Position numbers and translations under genes: made by a program. Source: Leptolyngbya sp. NIES-2104 (GTDB lineage: Bacteria; Cyanobacteriota; Cyanobacteriia; Leptolyngbyales; Leptolyngbyaceae). From it: a DNA stretch of 64,000 nt. Every line of letters begins with the position of its first letter. The first letter of the stretch is position 1. Positions 8,542 through 17,207 of this stretch are shown in pieces. The stretch spans positions 620,001 through 684,000 of the forward strand of contig NZ_BBWW01000001.1 of the NCBI RefSeq assembly GCF_001485215.1. Direction: 5' to 3'. The notes under the pieces are model-generated. The model ran no database searches, was not told the DNA's origin, and was given only the letters and a program-made list of their open reading frames with translations.

Positions 8542-9339
8542 ATGGAGTATGTATTACTAACTTCGCTGAGCTTTGGAGTCGGAATTGTAGTAGGACTCAC
8601 TGGAATCGGGGGCGCGTCACTGATTACGCCGATGTTAGTGTTTTTGTTTCAAGTGCCTCCTTCGGTTGCGGTCAGTTCTGATGTGGTGGCTGCAACTTTG
8701 ATGAAAGTAATTGGCGGGGCGAAACACTGGAGGCAGCAAACAGTCGATTGTACTGCTGTGAAATGGTTAGCGATGGGAAGTGTACCCGGATCGCTGTTTG
8801 GTGTGACGTTGCTGCATCGGTGGCGCAATATTGAGAGCTTCAATTTAGATGAATTATTGTTGCATCTAATCGGGTATGCGATTTTACTAGTAGCGGCGAC
8901 TGCTTTGGTGCAATTGTTGCTGATGACGTTTGCGCCTGAGTGGGAATTGCCGACGTTACCTAAGTTGAATTTGGAAACGTGGAAAGGGCGAGGAAATGCG
9001 ATCGCACTTGGCGCAGTTCTCGGTTGTATTGTTGGACTGACTAGCGTTTCGTCAGGCTCGATGTTCGCGCTGGTCTTGATTGCGTTCTTTCAGCTTGATG
9101 CTCGGAAGCTCGTCGGAACGGATTTAGCTCAGGCGGCGATTTTACTGACGTTTACATCGATCGGGCATTTGACACTCGGAACTGTAGACTGGGGCTTGGT
9201 GATTCCGATTTGGTTGGGTTCTGTACCGGGAGTGTTGATTGGTGCAAGACTTTGTAAGCTGATACCACAACGCCCGCTACGGTTTTGTATCTATCTATTG
9301 TTAGTGATGGTGAGTTGGAAGTTAGCACACACCGCTTAA
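8542..9339 (+). CDS. TauE/SafE-family sulfite/organosulfonate exporter (copy 1)
   Basis: A 265-residue inner-membrane protein with about eight hydrophobic segments and the glycine-rich repeat starts of the family: VGIVVGLTGIGGASLITPMLV near the N-terminus and ALGAVLGCIVGLTSVSSGSMF in the second half. Family members export sulfite, sulfoacetate or related sulfur compounds; the real substrate is unknown. It sits in an operon with the preceding membrane protein and probably the NIL protein after it. A second TauE is encoded at 10958-11794. Confidence 0.88.
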   Translation: MEYVLLTSLSFGVGIVVGLTGIGGASLITPMLVFLFQVPPSVAVSSDVVAATLMKVIGGAKHWRQQTVDCTAVKWLAMGSVPGSLFGVTLLHRWRNIESFNLDELLLHLIGYAILLVAATALVQLLLMTFAPEWELPTLPKLNLETWKGRGNAIALGAVLGCIVGLTSVSSGSMFALVLIAFFQLDARKLVGTDLAQAAILLTFTSIGHLTLGTVDWGLVIPIWLGSVPGVLIGARLCKLIPQRPLRFCIYLLLVMVSWKLAHTA

Positions 9340-9359
9340 TCATTGAGAGGTAACAAGCA

Positions 9360-9641
9360 ATGACCCCACTGAGATATCAACCTTTGAATCGTGTTCGACT
9401 TCGGTTAGAAATTCCGGCTTCGTATTATCAAGAACCCATTCTTTCACGTTTAGTTTCACAGTTTAAGCTCGTTGTGAATATTATCGAAGCTCAGCTTAGT
9501 CGAGAGAATACGATCGACAGCTATTGCGATATAGAACTACGCGGAACCCCGCAGCAAATTAACCAAGGATTAAACTATCTCAAGTCTTTGAACGTTCAGA
9601 TCGTGGGAAAACCGAATACTGTTGAGGAAGATTGGTACTGA
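9360..9641 (+). CDS. NIL-domain protein
   Basis: A 93-residue protein matching the NIL domain, the ligand-binding module otherwise found at the C-terminus of methionine-transporter ATPases (MetN). Visible pattern: RVRLRLEIPASYYQEPILSRLVSQFKLVVNIIEAQL, followed by a short beta strand with SYCDIELRGTPQQI. A strong AGAGGT lies 9 bases before the ATG, and the gap to the exporter gene is only 20 bp. Binding of a sulfur amino acid or a related signal is a reasonable inference, since the stand-alone domain has no enzyme residues. Confidence 0.85.
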   Translation: MTPLRYQPLNRVRLRLEIPASYYQEPILSRLVSQFKLVVNIIEAQLSRENTIDSYCDIELRGTPQQINQGLNYLKSLNVQIVGKPNTVEEDWY

Positions 9642-9713
9642 TGAGGTGAACTATGGCATTCGTTGTATATTAACGGAAGTTCGATCGTGAACTGAATCTT
9701 TTGAACTCTCATT

Positions 9714-10541
9714 TTGAAACCGCTGAACGTGCCAAAGAATAACCAAGAGTCTCAAATTGCTTTCAAAGTCATTTTGGTTTTGCTTTGTTTAGCATTGCTT
9801 TCGAGCTTTTTCGCGATTGTCAATGCGGGAGAGCGCGGTGTTTTGATGCGATTTGGTGCGGTGCAGGACACGGTATTATCAGAAGGCATTCATCCCATTT
9901 TACCGATCGTTTATACCGTTGAGAAATTGAGTGTTCGCGTTCAGAGTCAAGAAATTTCCGCAGAAGCCTCTTCTAGAGACTTGCAGAATGTGTATGCCGA
10001 TGTTGCCCTCAATTGGCACATCATTCCAACGGAAGCTCATCGACTGTATCAGGAGATCGGGAATAAGCAAGCGGTGATCGAGCGAATTATTAGTCCAGCC
10101 GTGGAAGAAGTGCTTAAAGCGGTAATGGCGAAGTATACGGCAGAAGCGATTGTTACAGAACGGGGAACGGTCAAAGCGGAAGTGGATCAGGCATTAACAA
10201 AACGATTACAGCCGTATCATATTGCAGTTGATGATTTGTCGTTAGTACATATCAAATTTTCGGAGCGGTTTCGCGAAGCAGTAGAAGCGAAACAAGTTGC
10301 AGAACAAGAAGCAAAACGGGCAGAATTTGTCGCACTCAGAGCAGTAAGAGAGGCAGAAGCGATCGCGAATCGTGCCAGAGGAGAAGCCGCCGCTCAACAA
10401 TTATTACAACCAGGATTAACGCCTGAGATACTGCAAAGACAAGCGATCGAGAAATGGAATGGAAATCTACCGCTGATCGTAGGTGGTGAAGGAGTGAAAC
10501 TTTTTGATCTGAAGCAATTGGTTGAAACAGGTCAAAAATAA
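9714..10541 (+). CDS. Prohibitin-family SPFH membrane protein
   Basis: Around 275 residues: one N-terminal membrane anchor (VILVLLCLALLSSFFAIV, residues 19-36) and an SPFH domain with the prohibitin signature GERGVLMRFGAVQD and LSEGIHPILP. A long charged coiled coil (EAKQVAEQEAKRAEFVALR) and GEAAAQQLL follow. Such proteins form membrane rings that scaffold proteases or stabilise membrane proteins. The start is uncertain: TTG at 9714 or GTG at 9729, neither with a good ribosome-binding site. Its 3' end overlaps the convergent DUF1634 gene by 10 bp. Confidence 0.88.
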   Translation: MKPLNVPKNNQESQIAFKVILVLLCLALLSSFFAIVNAGERGVLMRFGAVQDTVLSEGIHPILPIVYTVEKLSVRVQSQEISAEASSRDLQNVYADVALNWHIIPTEAHRLYQEIGNKQAVIERIISPAVEEVLKAVMAKYTAEAIVTERGTVKAEVDQALTKRLQPYHIAVDDLSLVHIKFSERFREAVEAKQVAEQEAKRAEFVALRAVREAEAIANRARGEAAAQQLLQPGLTPEILQRQAIEKWNGNLPLIVGGEGVKLFDLKQLVETGQK

Positions 10542-10957
10542 GCCCCAACAAAGCTATAAATCAATCCAGAGAGTACCAAAGCTGTGATGGTAAGGTAAGT
10601 AAAATCGCGCCACCGCAGGAATGCAATAAAGCAGAGCAGTACTCGTAAAATTGGGGTTGCAATCAGCACGACTAAGCCGAATTGAATGATGCCGCGACGA
10701 TGACCTGTCAGCATCGAAGTGATAATTCCAGGCAGCGATCGATACATGGCAGGTTCACCCCGAAACACTCGATAATCCACAGATTCGCTACCGTGACGCA
10801 TGAGATAAAGAACGCCGCCGATTAGAACTATCAGACTCGATAGCCAAACACCGCATTGCAGAAGAGTGCTAATCGATCGTTCTAACTGAGCTTCATGAGA
10901 AGGAACAATCGGCTGAGGCTCGATCGATGAAATTCTTGGGTCTGCATCTTGATACAT
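10532..10957 (-). CDS. DUF1634-family membrane protein
   Basis: A 141-residue protein with three hydrophobic segments (CGVWLSSLIVLIGGVLYLM, IIQFGLVVLIATPILRVLLCFIAF, TYLTITALVLSGLIYSFVG). This is the DUF1634 pattern, a family known to accompany TauE/SafE permeases. It begins directly after the TauE stop with no gap and is the last gene of a seven-gene minus-strand operon. It probably works as a small partner of that exporter. No enzymatic motif is seen. Confidence 0.88.
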   Translation of the reverse strand: MYQDADPRISSIEPQPIVPSHEAQLERSISTLLQCGVWLSSLIVLIGGVLYLMRHGSESVDYRVFRGEPAMYRSLPGIITSMLTGHRRGIIQFGLVVLIATPILRVLLCFIAFLRWRDFTYLTITALVLSGLIYSFVGAYF

Positions 10958-11794
10958 CTACACCCCTCCTGCCAGACTGTTGTATACCATTTTGAGCGCC
11001 ATCACAACGAGGACTACACTAAATAGAATTCGTAACAGTTGAGTTTTTGCACCGACTAAAACTTTTGCACCGAGCAACGCACCCGGAAACACACCCAACA
11101 TCACAGGCATTGATAAACCCGGATCAATGTAACCACGAGCGAGATAAACTCCCGCAGAAGCCGCAGCAGTCACACCAATCATGAAATTGCTCGTCGTGGT
11201 TGAAACTTTAAACGGTAGCTTCATCGCTTGATCCATTGCTAACACTTTGAAGCCGCCTGATCCAATGCCTAACAAGCCAGACAATGCACCCGCAATTACC
11301 ATAATGCTAAATCCAGTGGACACTGATCGAGCTTCATAAGCGATCGCACCATTCGGAGTCGGACAAGTTCCATTTAGATGCAATTGTGCTGCAAGTGGAT
11401 CGATTGTTTCTGTGTCGCAGAACTCTGATCGAGGTTGTTGAGCTAAATATGCGGAATACAACAATGTGATTGCTAACACGATCGACAACATTTTCACCGA
11501 TACAAAGGTTGCCATCAATGCGCCAATCAGTGCACCGATCACCGTTGCAACTTCTAAAAACATACCGATTCTTAGATTTGTAAAGCCTTGTTTGATATAC
11601 GTCGATGCGGCTCCTGAAGAAGTCGCGATCACAGAAACTAAAGAAGCCCCGATCGCATATCGAATATCAATGCCAAAGACTGAAGTCAACAAAGGAACTA
11701 AAACCACTCCGCCGCCCAGTCCAGTTAGTGCCCCCAGAAATCCAGCGACAAATGATCCAAACCAAACCAGCAGCGAAAATTCTAGAATGTTCAA
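10958..11794 (-). CDS. TauE/SafE-family exporter (copy 2)
   Basis: A 278-residue permease with duplicated glycine-rich halves: FVAGFLGALTGLGGGVVLVPLL near the N-terminus and MVIAGALSGLLGIGSGGFKVLAMD in the middle. The AIGASLVSVIATSSGAASTYI segment is typical of the TauE/TSUP group. It is directly followed by DUF1634 and preceded, 15 bp away, by a PAP2 gene. It differs clearly from the exporter at 8542-9339, so the island carries two distinct exporters rather than a recent duplication. The substrate is unknown; a sulfur oxyanion is the default guess. Confidence 0.9.
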   Translation of the reverse strand: MNILEFSLLVWFGSFVAGFLGALTGLGGGVVLVPLLTSVFGIDIRYAIGASLVSVIATSSGAASTYIKQGFTNLRIGMFLEVATVIGALIGALMATFVSVKMLSIVLAITLLYSAYLAQQPRSEFCDTETIDPLAAQLHLNGTCPTPNGAIAYEARSVSTGFSIMVIAGALSGLLGIGSGGFKVLAMDQAMKLPFKVSTTTSNFMIGVTAAASAGVYLARGYIDPGLSMPVMLGVFPGALLGAKVLVGAKTQLLRILFSVVLVVMALKMVYNSLAGGV

Positions 11795-11809
11795 GGCAAA
11801 TCAATCCTT

Positions 11810-12517
11810 TTAACTTTGAGTGGATTGTAATTCATCCGGTAGCACAGTCGTTTGATCGATCGATGATTCAAGCTGAGGACGAATCACTAAGCGAACCCCG
11901 ATCGACCAAGCGAGAGAAATCATCCAGCCTGCCAAAATATCACTGGGAAAATGGACTCCAAGATAAAGACGAGTCCAAGCAATGACTAAAACAAACAGTC
12001 CACCGATCGCGCTAATCCACCCACACCAGCGACTACCCCACGCCAAGATCACTAAAACTGCAACCAGTGTCATACTCGACATCGCATGACCGCTCGGAAA
12101 CGAAAAATCCGTATGCGGTGTGAGAGAGTCCCAGAAATCAGGACGATCGCGATGCAACCAAACTTTTGCAATCCGGTTGATCATTGCACTTCCAAGCAAC
12201 GTCACCAGTAGATAAGTAAGCTTGCGCCATCGACGTTGATACAACAATCCAATCGAAATCACTGCCGACACCGGAAACACTCCGTAGAACACGCCCAAAG
12301 GTGTAATCATGAGTGCAATGCGGTCGAGAATCGGATTATGGGTGCTATGAATCGCAAACAGAATCGAGCGATCCCAGGCAAATGCCCCTTGATTCAGAAC
12401 AACGATCGTGAATTGTTCCACAACAATCAGCGGCAGAACAACACCGAGGAACAGTAGCAATAATGACTGCCATCGAGCCGCTAGAAGTTGTTGAAAGAAT
12501 TGTGGAAATGATCTCAT
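11810..12517 (-). CDS. PAP2-family membrane phosphatase
   Basis: A 235-residue protein with about five membrane segments and all three phosphatase motifs: KVWLHRDRP, FPSGHAMSS and TRLYLGVHFPSD, giving the catalytic His/Arg/Asp set. PAP2 enzymes hydrolyse phosphatidate, undecaprenyl-diphosphate or related substrates at the membrane; the specific one cannot be assigned. The start codon overlaps the end of the DUF202 gene by 1 bp, which places it firmly in the operon. Its link to sulfur or ion export is not obvious. Confidence 0.9.
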   Translation of the reverse strand: MRSFPQFFQQLLAARWQSLLLLFLGVVLPLIVVEQFTIVVLNQGAFAWDRSILFAIHSTHNPILDRIALMITPLGVFYGVFPVSAVISIGLLYQRRWRKLTYLLVTLLGSAMINRIAKVWLHRDRPDFWDSLTPHTDFSFPSGHAMSSMTLVAVLVILAWGSRWCGWISAIGGLFVLVIAWTRLYLGVHFPSDILAGWMISLAWSIGVRLVIRPQLESSIDQTTVLPDELQSTQS

Positions 12518-12933
12518 TATTCAATCACCACTGCATTCAAGAGTTCTAGCGGAACCGTGAAAACATAGTAGATTACGCCTAATCCGAGAAGTACGATCGT
12601 TAAACTCGAAAGAATCACCCAGCGGTCCGGAGGTTCGTAAGTATCTTCCTCGATGTCATTGCGAACAGCGAAATAATGTTGAGTAGATAGAAAGACCGAG
12701 AGAATTCCAGCGATCGAGAATGCAAGTCCCAGCTTCCAACCTGCTCCGGGAGGTTGAGGAGCCATCGGCGGGCGCAGAATTCGTAAACGCACAATCAGCA
12801 CTCCAAACCCCATCAGTGCGATACCACTCCGCATCCAAGCAAGATAGGTGCGCTCGTTTGCTAGATGATCCCGAATGCGATTAGGATTGAGTCTTTTTGG
12901 TTTGTCTCGGAGTTCTGCGCTCATAAACTTCAA
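12517..12933 (-). CDS. DUF202 (YidH-type) membrane protein
   Basis: A 138-residue protein with the DUF202 hallmark DHLANERTYLAWMRSGIALMGFGVLIVRL and two further hydrophobic segments (LGLAFSIAGILSVFLS, WVILSSLTIVLLGLGVIYYVF). The function of the family is unknown. It lies in the operon, 6 bp after the secreted-protein gene and overlapping the PAP2 gene by 1 bp. Confidence 0.88.
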   Translation of the reverse strand: MKFMSAELRDKPKRLNPNRIRDHLANERTYLAWMRSGIALMGFGVLIVRLRILRPPMAPQPPGAGWKLGLAFSIAGILSVFLSTQHYFAVRNDIEEDTYEPPDRWVILSSLTIVLLGLGVIYYVFTVPLELLNAVVIE

Positions 12934-12939
12934 CTCTTA

Positions 12940-13557
12940 CTAATCTTCGATTGGAGCATTTGGAGCAGTGGTTTCAACACTAGCTAAAGTTAGATTCGGA
13001 ATCGGTAAAGCACTTTCAGCCGATGCAGTCAGCATCTTTGCGGGCGGCAAGTTCAATTCAATTTCACCGTTTGGATTCGCCTTCGCAATCAGTTGAGTGC
13101 CGCTGACAAATTGCAGCGCTACGGGTTCTGTTAACTCTGGTTGACCCGCCAGTTTCGCGCCTGCGGGTAAGTAAATTCCATCACAGTTCCAATCATCGCT
13201 AGTTGCTTGCCCAGTTGCGAGATAATACAACGCGATCGGCTGAGCCGTTTTCTTCGCTTTGTGAGCATAAACCCCGATCGTATGTCCAGTTTCATTACGG
13301 CACTGTGACCATTCAGAAGCCGTTTCCAGAATGTACTTCTGTAAGTTCAATGCTCCCAGCTTTTGTTCAATCTCAACCGGACTCAGATCCGAAGATTGCG
13401 GATCAGATTGCGCTTTGAGCAAATCCGCGATCGCAGTTGTGACTTCTGTGTATTCAGGCAAGGTTGTAAACTTTGGTGGATCTGCCAGCACTGGGAACGC
13501 AAAACTAAACAATGCAGCAAGTGTCACCAAAATCACCATCAATCGTTTCATCATCAT
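12940..13557 (-). CDS. Secreted protein of unknown function
   Basis: A 205-residue protein with a clean signal peptide (MMMKRLMVILVTLAALFSFAFPVLA, likely cut after ALA at residue 25). The mature part contains two Cys (SQCRNETGH and DWNCDG) that could form a disulfide. It has the sequence ETGHTIGVYAHKAKK and a beta-rich C-terminal half ending in a Pro/Ala/Thr-rich tail. I do not recognise a named family. It overlaps the upstream CadD-type gene by 4 bp, so it should be made with it and act in the periplasm alongside the operon's membrane proteins. Confidence 0.75.
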   Translation of the reverse strand: MMMKRLMVILVTLAALFSFAFPVLADPPKFTTLPEYTEVTTAIADLLKAQSDPQSSDLSPVEIEQKLGALNLQKYILETASEWSQCRNETGHTIGVYAHKAKKTAQPIALYYLATGQATSDDWNCDGIYLPAGAKLAGQPELTEPVALQFVSGTQLIAKANPNGEIELNLPPAKMLTASAESALPIPNLTLASVETTAPNAPIED

Positions 13558-14270
13558 TCTCCTAAATCTTTGGAAAAAGTTGGAACATGCGATCGCATGA
13601 GATGAATCAATCCCATGCTGCTCAAAACTAAAGCAATCACAGTCAATCCACGGTCTTCGAGCGTGTGACTATCAATCAAAATCAACACACCCAAACCAAT
13701 CAGAACAAACGGTACTAATTGATTGCCGTATCGGGTGAGCGATTGTGCGATCGTATCCACACGAGTCAATCGATACGCGGCATAGCACCAGATCCCAACC
13801 ATCGAGAAAAAGGTCGTCACAATCACGAGCAAACTTTCCCAAGTCGCACTGGCAAACAACGGCACATAGATACCAATGTTGTCGCCGCCATTCGCAAACG
13901 TAACGGCTGCCACACTATAAGTTTGCGGAGCGAGAAAGCTCGTGAACCAATTGCCTTCTGGTTGCTCATCGGAAATCTCATCGTCATCATCTTCGGAGTC
14001 AGGACTGAGCAGTCGAGACATCCCGATCGCGATTGGAACCAGTCCAAGCAAGCCAATCCAGGGACGCGGAAAGAATGCACTTCCAAAGAAACTCGGCAAG
14101 GTTGCTAGGACTAATGCTCCAAATCCTAAATACTGTCCTGCAACAATGTGCCGCCGTCGAAATAGAGCAGTCACTTGTGAGAAGAATAGCATCAGAATCA
14201 CAATGTCATCTAGATTCGTTGCCACAAACGCGGTGATTCCAGTCGTAAAAGCTTTGATCAGTTCTGTCAT
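13554..14270 (-). CDS. CadD-type cadmium/cation resistance transporter
   Basis: A 238-residue membrane protein with the family motifs ATNLDDIVILMLFFSQV at the N-terminus and VTFANGGDNIGIYVPLFA in the middle (paired N-x-x-D and GGDN sites) and about six membrane segments. An acidic loop (DSEDDDDEISDE, about residues 90-101) could bind cations. Known relatives give low-level cadmium resistance; the family belongs to the wider LysE-type exporters, so other substrates are possible. It overlaps both neighbours by 4 bp. Confidence 0.85.
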   Translation of the reverse strand: MTELIKAFTTGITAFVATNLDDIVILMLFFSQVTALFRRRHIVAGQYLGFGALVLATLPSFFGSAFFPRPWIGLLGLVPIAIGMSRLLSPDSEDDDDEISDEQPEGNWFTSFLAPQTYSVAAVTFANGGDNIGIYVPLFASATWESLLVIVTTFFSMVGIWCYAAYRLTRVDTIAQSLTRYGNQLVPFVLIGLGVLILIDSHTLEDRGLTVIALVLSSMGLIHLMRSHVPTFSKDLGE

Positions 14271-15730
14271 GATTCATCTACTCGATTTGGGTTCGCATGC
14301 TGGGCGTGAATTGCCTCAATCGATCGCTGCATTTGTCGCACTAATCGAGGCGATCGATACCGCTGAAACACAAACCAGCTAAAACCAGCCGCAATATACA
14401 GCGCGAACAAATACGGGAAAACATTCGCAGGAGCTTCAGGAGCGGGAAACAGATCACTACCCGGAATCCCGATCGTTCCAATGAGCGGCAGAGCCATAAA
14501 TCCCACACCCAAAACGGAGAACACTACATTCACCGGGCGCAATTCGCCTAATCGATGCAGGTAAACCGGAGCCGCGATCGAGATCAAAATGTACACCAGC
14601 AAAAAGCCGTAAGTACAAATCGTGCCAAAGTATCCTTGACTATCAAACGGTGAGACCCCGAACAATACAACCGCAGTCGGGATCACAAAAGTTAAGAGTG
14701 AAGCAAGCGCGATCGAGGTATGCGGAGTCATATTCTCTTCGTGCGAAGCGCCAAGGGAAGTGTGAAATACACCATGCCGCGCCATTAAAAACATCACTCG
14801 TGCAGTCGGATTAATACAGCCTAATGTGCAAGTAAAGAAACTGAGCAATGCACCCAAGCTAATGATAATTCCTAAAAAATCAACGCCTGCTTGATGTGCT
14901 AAGAAATCTAATGGAGCTTCAGTTTTGGCTAAATCAGCAGATACGCCTTGAAATCCCAAAACTTCCACATACGCCATGAAGATAAAGAACAATCCCGCCA
15001 AAATCGTACTTTGCATCACCGATTTAGGAATGGACTTCAAGGGATCTTTGGCTTCATCTCCGAGTGACGTTGAACTTTCAAAGCCAGAGAATCCGAAGAC
15101 CACGAGCACAATTCCGGCTGTGATCCCGCCTGGTGTCGCATTTTGCAGGGTGAGCTGTGCGGGATCGATCGCGAATCCATGATGTCCCCAAATCAGCACA
15201 CCAAGCAGGAGAATTGAAGAGATCGAGGCTCCTTCGAGCAGTAACATCACCTTGGCGGATAGCTGAATATCTTTGTGTGCCGCATACCAAGCCGCAGCTA
15301 CTCCGACCGCAAACAGCGTCAGAATGTGTGTTTGAATGCCCACATAGTCCAGCAGCTTTTGACCAAAGATTGCAAAGCCGCATAGGGTAGACATTCCAGT
15401 GAACAAGTACGCCAGAATCAATCCCCAACCGCTTAACACGCCAGCAGTCGGACCCAACCCTTTTACAACATAAGAATAGAGTGATCCCGGTGATGCAGAG
15501 CGACGTGCAAACTGATTGATATTGACCCCAACAAAGACGAGTCCAATCATCCCTAGCAGAAAGCTGAGCCAAGTCCCATTTCCTGATGAAGCGAAAATTA
15601 AGCCCATTACCGCCGCTGGAACAGTCGTCGGAGCGAGAACGGCAAAAGATTGAGCTAATACCTCGCCGTAGGAAAGACATTCCCGTTTTAACCCATGCAC
15701 ACTGGGACGAATCGGAATTTCAGCGGTCAT
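14267..15730 (-). CDS. APC-superfamily amino-acid permease
   Basis: A 487-residue permease with about twelve membrane segments and the APC N-terminal pattern LSYGEVLAQSFAVLAPTTVPAA plus GSLYSYVVKGLGPTAGVLSGWGLILAYLF. The middle motif FGFSGFESSTSLGDEAKDP is typical of the family. It probably imports an amino acid or amine; a sulfur-containing one would suit the context but cannot be read from sequence. It is the first gene of the seven-gene minus operon (15730 to 10532). The promoter would lie in the 560-bp gap shared with the Crp gene. Confidence 0.9.
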   Translation of the reverse strand: MTAEIPIRPSVHGLKRECLSYGEVLAQSFAVLAPTTVPAAVMGLIFASSGNGTWLSFLLGMIGLVFVGVNINQFARRSASPGSLYSYVVKGLGPTAGVLSGWGLILAYLFTGMSTLCGFAIFGQKLLDYVGIQTHILTLFAVGVAAAWYAAHKDIQLSAKVMLLLEGASISSILLLGVLIWGHHGFAIDPAQLTLQNATPGGITAGIVLVVFGFSGFESSTSLGDEAKDPLKSIPKSVMQSTILAGLFFIFMAYVEVLGFQGVSADLAKTEAPLDFLAHQAGVDFLGIIISLGALLSFFTCTLGCINPTARVMFLMARHGVFHTSLGASHEENMTPHTSIALASLLTFVIPTAVVLFGVSPFDSQGYFGTICTYGFLLVYILISIAAPVYLHRLGELRPVNVVFSVLGVGFMALPLIGTIGIPGSDLFPAPEAPANVFPYLFALYIAAGFSWFVFQRYRSPRLVRQMQRSIEAIHAQHANPNRVDES

Positions 15731-16291
15731 GATGAGCGTTCCTTAGATCAATAGTGGGTCTAAATGAAGGAGTGAAATCCGGTTTTCTCAATTCAAAAGC
15801 GCTTTTTAACAATCTGACTCTCACTTTATTCCTAACCTCTAATAGAAGCAAGTAGTCTTTTTTGTTGAGATGATAAATCTAATTAATCAAAACAGAATGT
15901 TATAGAACCATGAGATATATTTACCTATTACTAAGGTTTAAACTCTAAACCAGCAGAGAATCTCAGCGTTTATTTAGGTTTTGTATTATTCTCAATTTCG
16001 CCTAATCCGAGCATTTTCTAGTAGATTCTATTCATTCACAACCAGAGAGAATATACAAAAATAATTTTCACAAAGTTTCTCTAGATAGTGGGGTTTGTAG
16101 AACAAAAGATACTTGAAGTTTTGGAACACGTAAAAAAGTGATCGAGACTTTTCCTAATCACCTCCAACACATTGTTTTAGGTCAACTGTTTTACAAATTC
16201 GTCGATCGTGTTACCATCTAAGCTAATTAATACGGTAATTTGGTCAAGTTATCGTAATTAAATCATCTAGAATCTCGATACAAAGGTCGCC
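15731..16291. promoter_or_regulatory. Divergent 561-bp control region with TACGGTAA box 4
   Basis: No coding region is visible. The region is AT-rich, with TACGGTAA at 16231-16238, continuing TTTGGTCAA, 53 bp before the Crp start. A degenerate direct repeat TATCGTAATT follows 18 bp later (16249-16258). It separates the APC operon (leftward) from the Crp-type regulator (rightward), so it may carry promoters for both. Confidence 0.5.
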
Positions 16292-16876
16292 ATGCACTCC
16301 ACAGTCATTTCTCGATCGCTCATTCAATCTGAAATTCGGTTGTTCAAACGTCGATCGACGCTCCCGCTCAGACAAATCTCACTTTGGCGGATTGAATCGG
16401 GCGTGGTGCGGATGGTGACTTGGCTTGAAGATGGCTCAACCGTGACCTTAGGACTATGTGGGGCAGGCGATGTGGTCGGAACTCATCTATCTGCGATCGA
16501 GCCTTATCAGATTGAGTGTCTCACCGATGTAGAAGCCACTCCACTTTCACCAGATGAATGGTTTCCGAGTCCAGAGCAACTTCTAGCACGAGTGCAACAA
16601 GCAGAAGAGTTTATGTTGATTCGCAGCCATCGTCGGGTCGAAGAAATGTTGTTAAAGCTGCTGACCTGGCTCGGTAAGAAATTCGGACGGAAAGTGAGCA
16701 AAGGACATTTGATTGAACTGCGATTAACTCATCAAGACATCGCAGAACTATTGGGAACGACTCGTGTGACGATTACTCGCGTGCTAAAACAGTTCGAGCA
16801 ACAAGGCATCGTTCAACGCTTGCCGAATCATCTTACATTGCTACAGCCCGATGCGGTATGGCACTACGACATTTAG
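16292..16876 (+). CDS. Crp/Fnr-family regulator, CysR-like
   Basis: A 194-residue regulator: a shortened cyclic-nucleotide-type beta domain (LWRIESGVVRMVTWLEDGSTVTLGLCGAGDVVG) and a C-terminal helix-turn-helix (RLTHQDIAELLGTTRVTITRVLKQFEQQGIV, about residues 143-174). The residues that bind cAMP phosphate are not evident, so another signal is likely. In Synechococcus elongatus the sulfur regulator CysR is a Crp-family protein. The location between the APC/TauE operon and a rhodanese makes a CysR-like role plausible, but this is inference. Confidence 0.85.
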   Translation: MHSTVISRSLIQSEIRLFKRRSTLPLRQISLWRIESGVVRMVTWLEDGSTVTLGLCGAGDVVGTHLSAIEPYQIECLTDVEATPLSPDEWFPSPEQLLARVQQAEEFMLIRSHRRVEEMLLKLLTWLGKKFGRKVSKGHLIELRLTHQDIAELLGTTRVTITRVLKQFEQQGIVQRLPNHLTLLQPDAVWHYDI

Positions 16877-16928
16877 CAAAGTGTTGACAGAGCTTCTCGA
16901 TCGCCCCTGCCCCTTCGGATCTCCCATC

Positions 16929-17036
16929 ATGAATAGTGCAACTCCCCTTCTAACGTTGACGTTATTTTGCGTCATTAGCCTGGTTATTTTGCTCACACTG
17001 CTGTTTGTCCCTTCAATCACGAGAGGACAGTTTTGA
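16929..17036 (+). CDS. Possible 35-residue single-span membrane peptide
   Basis: A short frame, MNSATPLLTLTL then a strongly hydrophobic run and SITRGQF, is a textbook single transmembrane segment with a basic C-terminus. It lies 52 bp after the Crp gene. No good ribosome-binding site is visible, so expression is uncertain. The in-frame extension upstream to 16851 is less likely because it starts inside the Crp gene. Confidence 0.35.
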   Translation: MNSATPLLTLTLFCVISLVILLTLLFVPSITRGQF

Positions 17037-17127
17037 GGCACGCTTTCAACGCACATCAATCCTGAAAATCGAGAATTTTCGATGCAATAGGGCTTGTGAT
17101 TTTTGCAGCTTTGTGAAATTTTTAAAA

Positions 17128-17161
17128 TAAATTGATCCAGTAAATCGATCAATTTACCGTA
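17128..17161 (-). promoter_or_regulatory. TACGGTAA box 5 with inverted repeat before the rhodanese
   Basis: On the minus strand TACGGTAA (17161 to 17154) continues as ATTGATCGA. The overlapping sequence forms a perfect 10-bp inverted repeat, TAAATTGATC (17128-17137) and GATCAATTTA (17147-17156). It lies 46 bp before the rhodanese start. As at 7447-7487, the box overlaps one arm of a dyad. Confidence 0.55.
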
Positions 17162-17207
17162 GTTTTGTTTGCATTCTCATTACAGTCAACACTTTCAGGT
17201 TAAAGTC

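Noticed and set aside
13719-14382. Plus-strand open frames opposite the CadD-type and APC permease genes
   Set aside because: They lie antisense to well-supported membrane protein genes and have no domain pattern.
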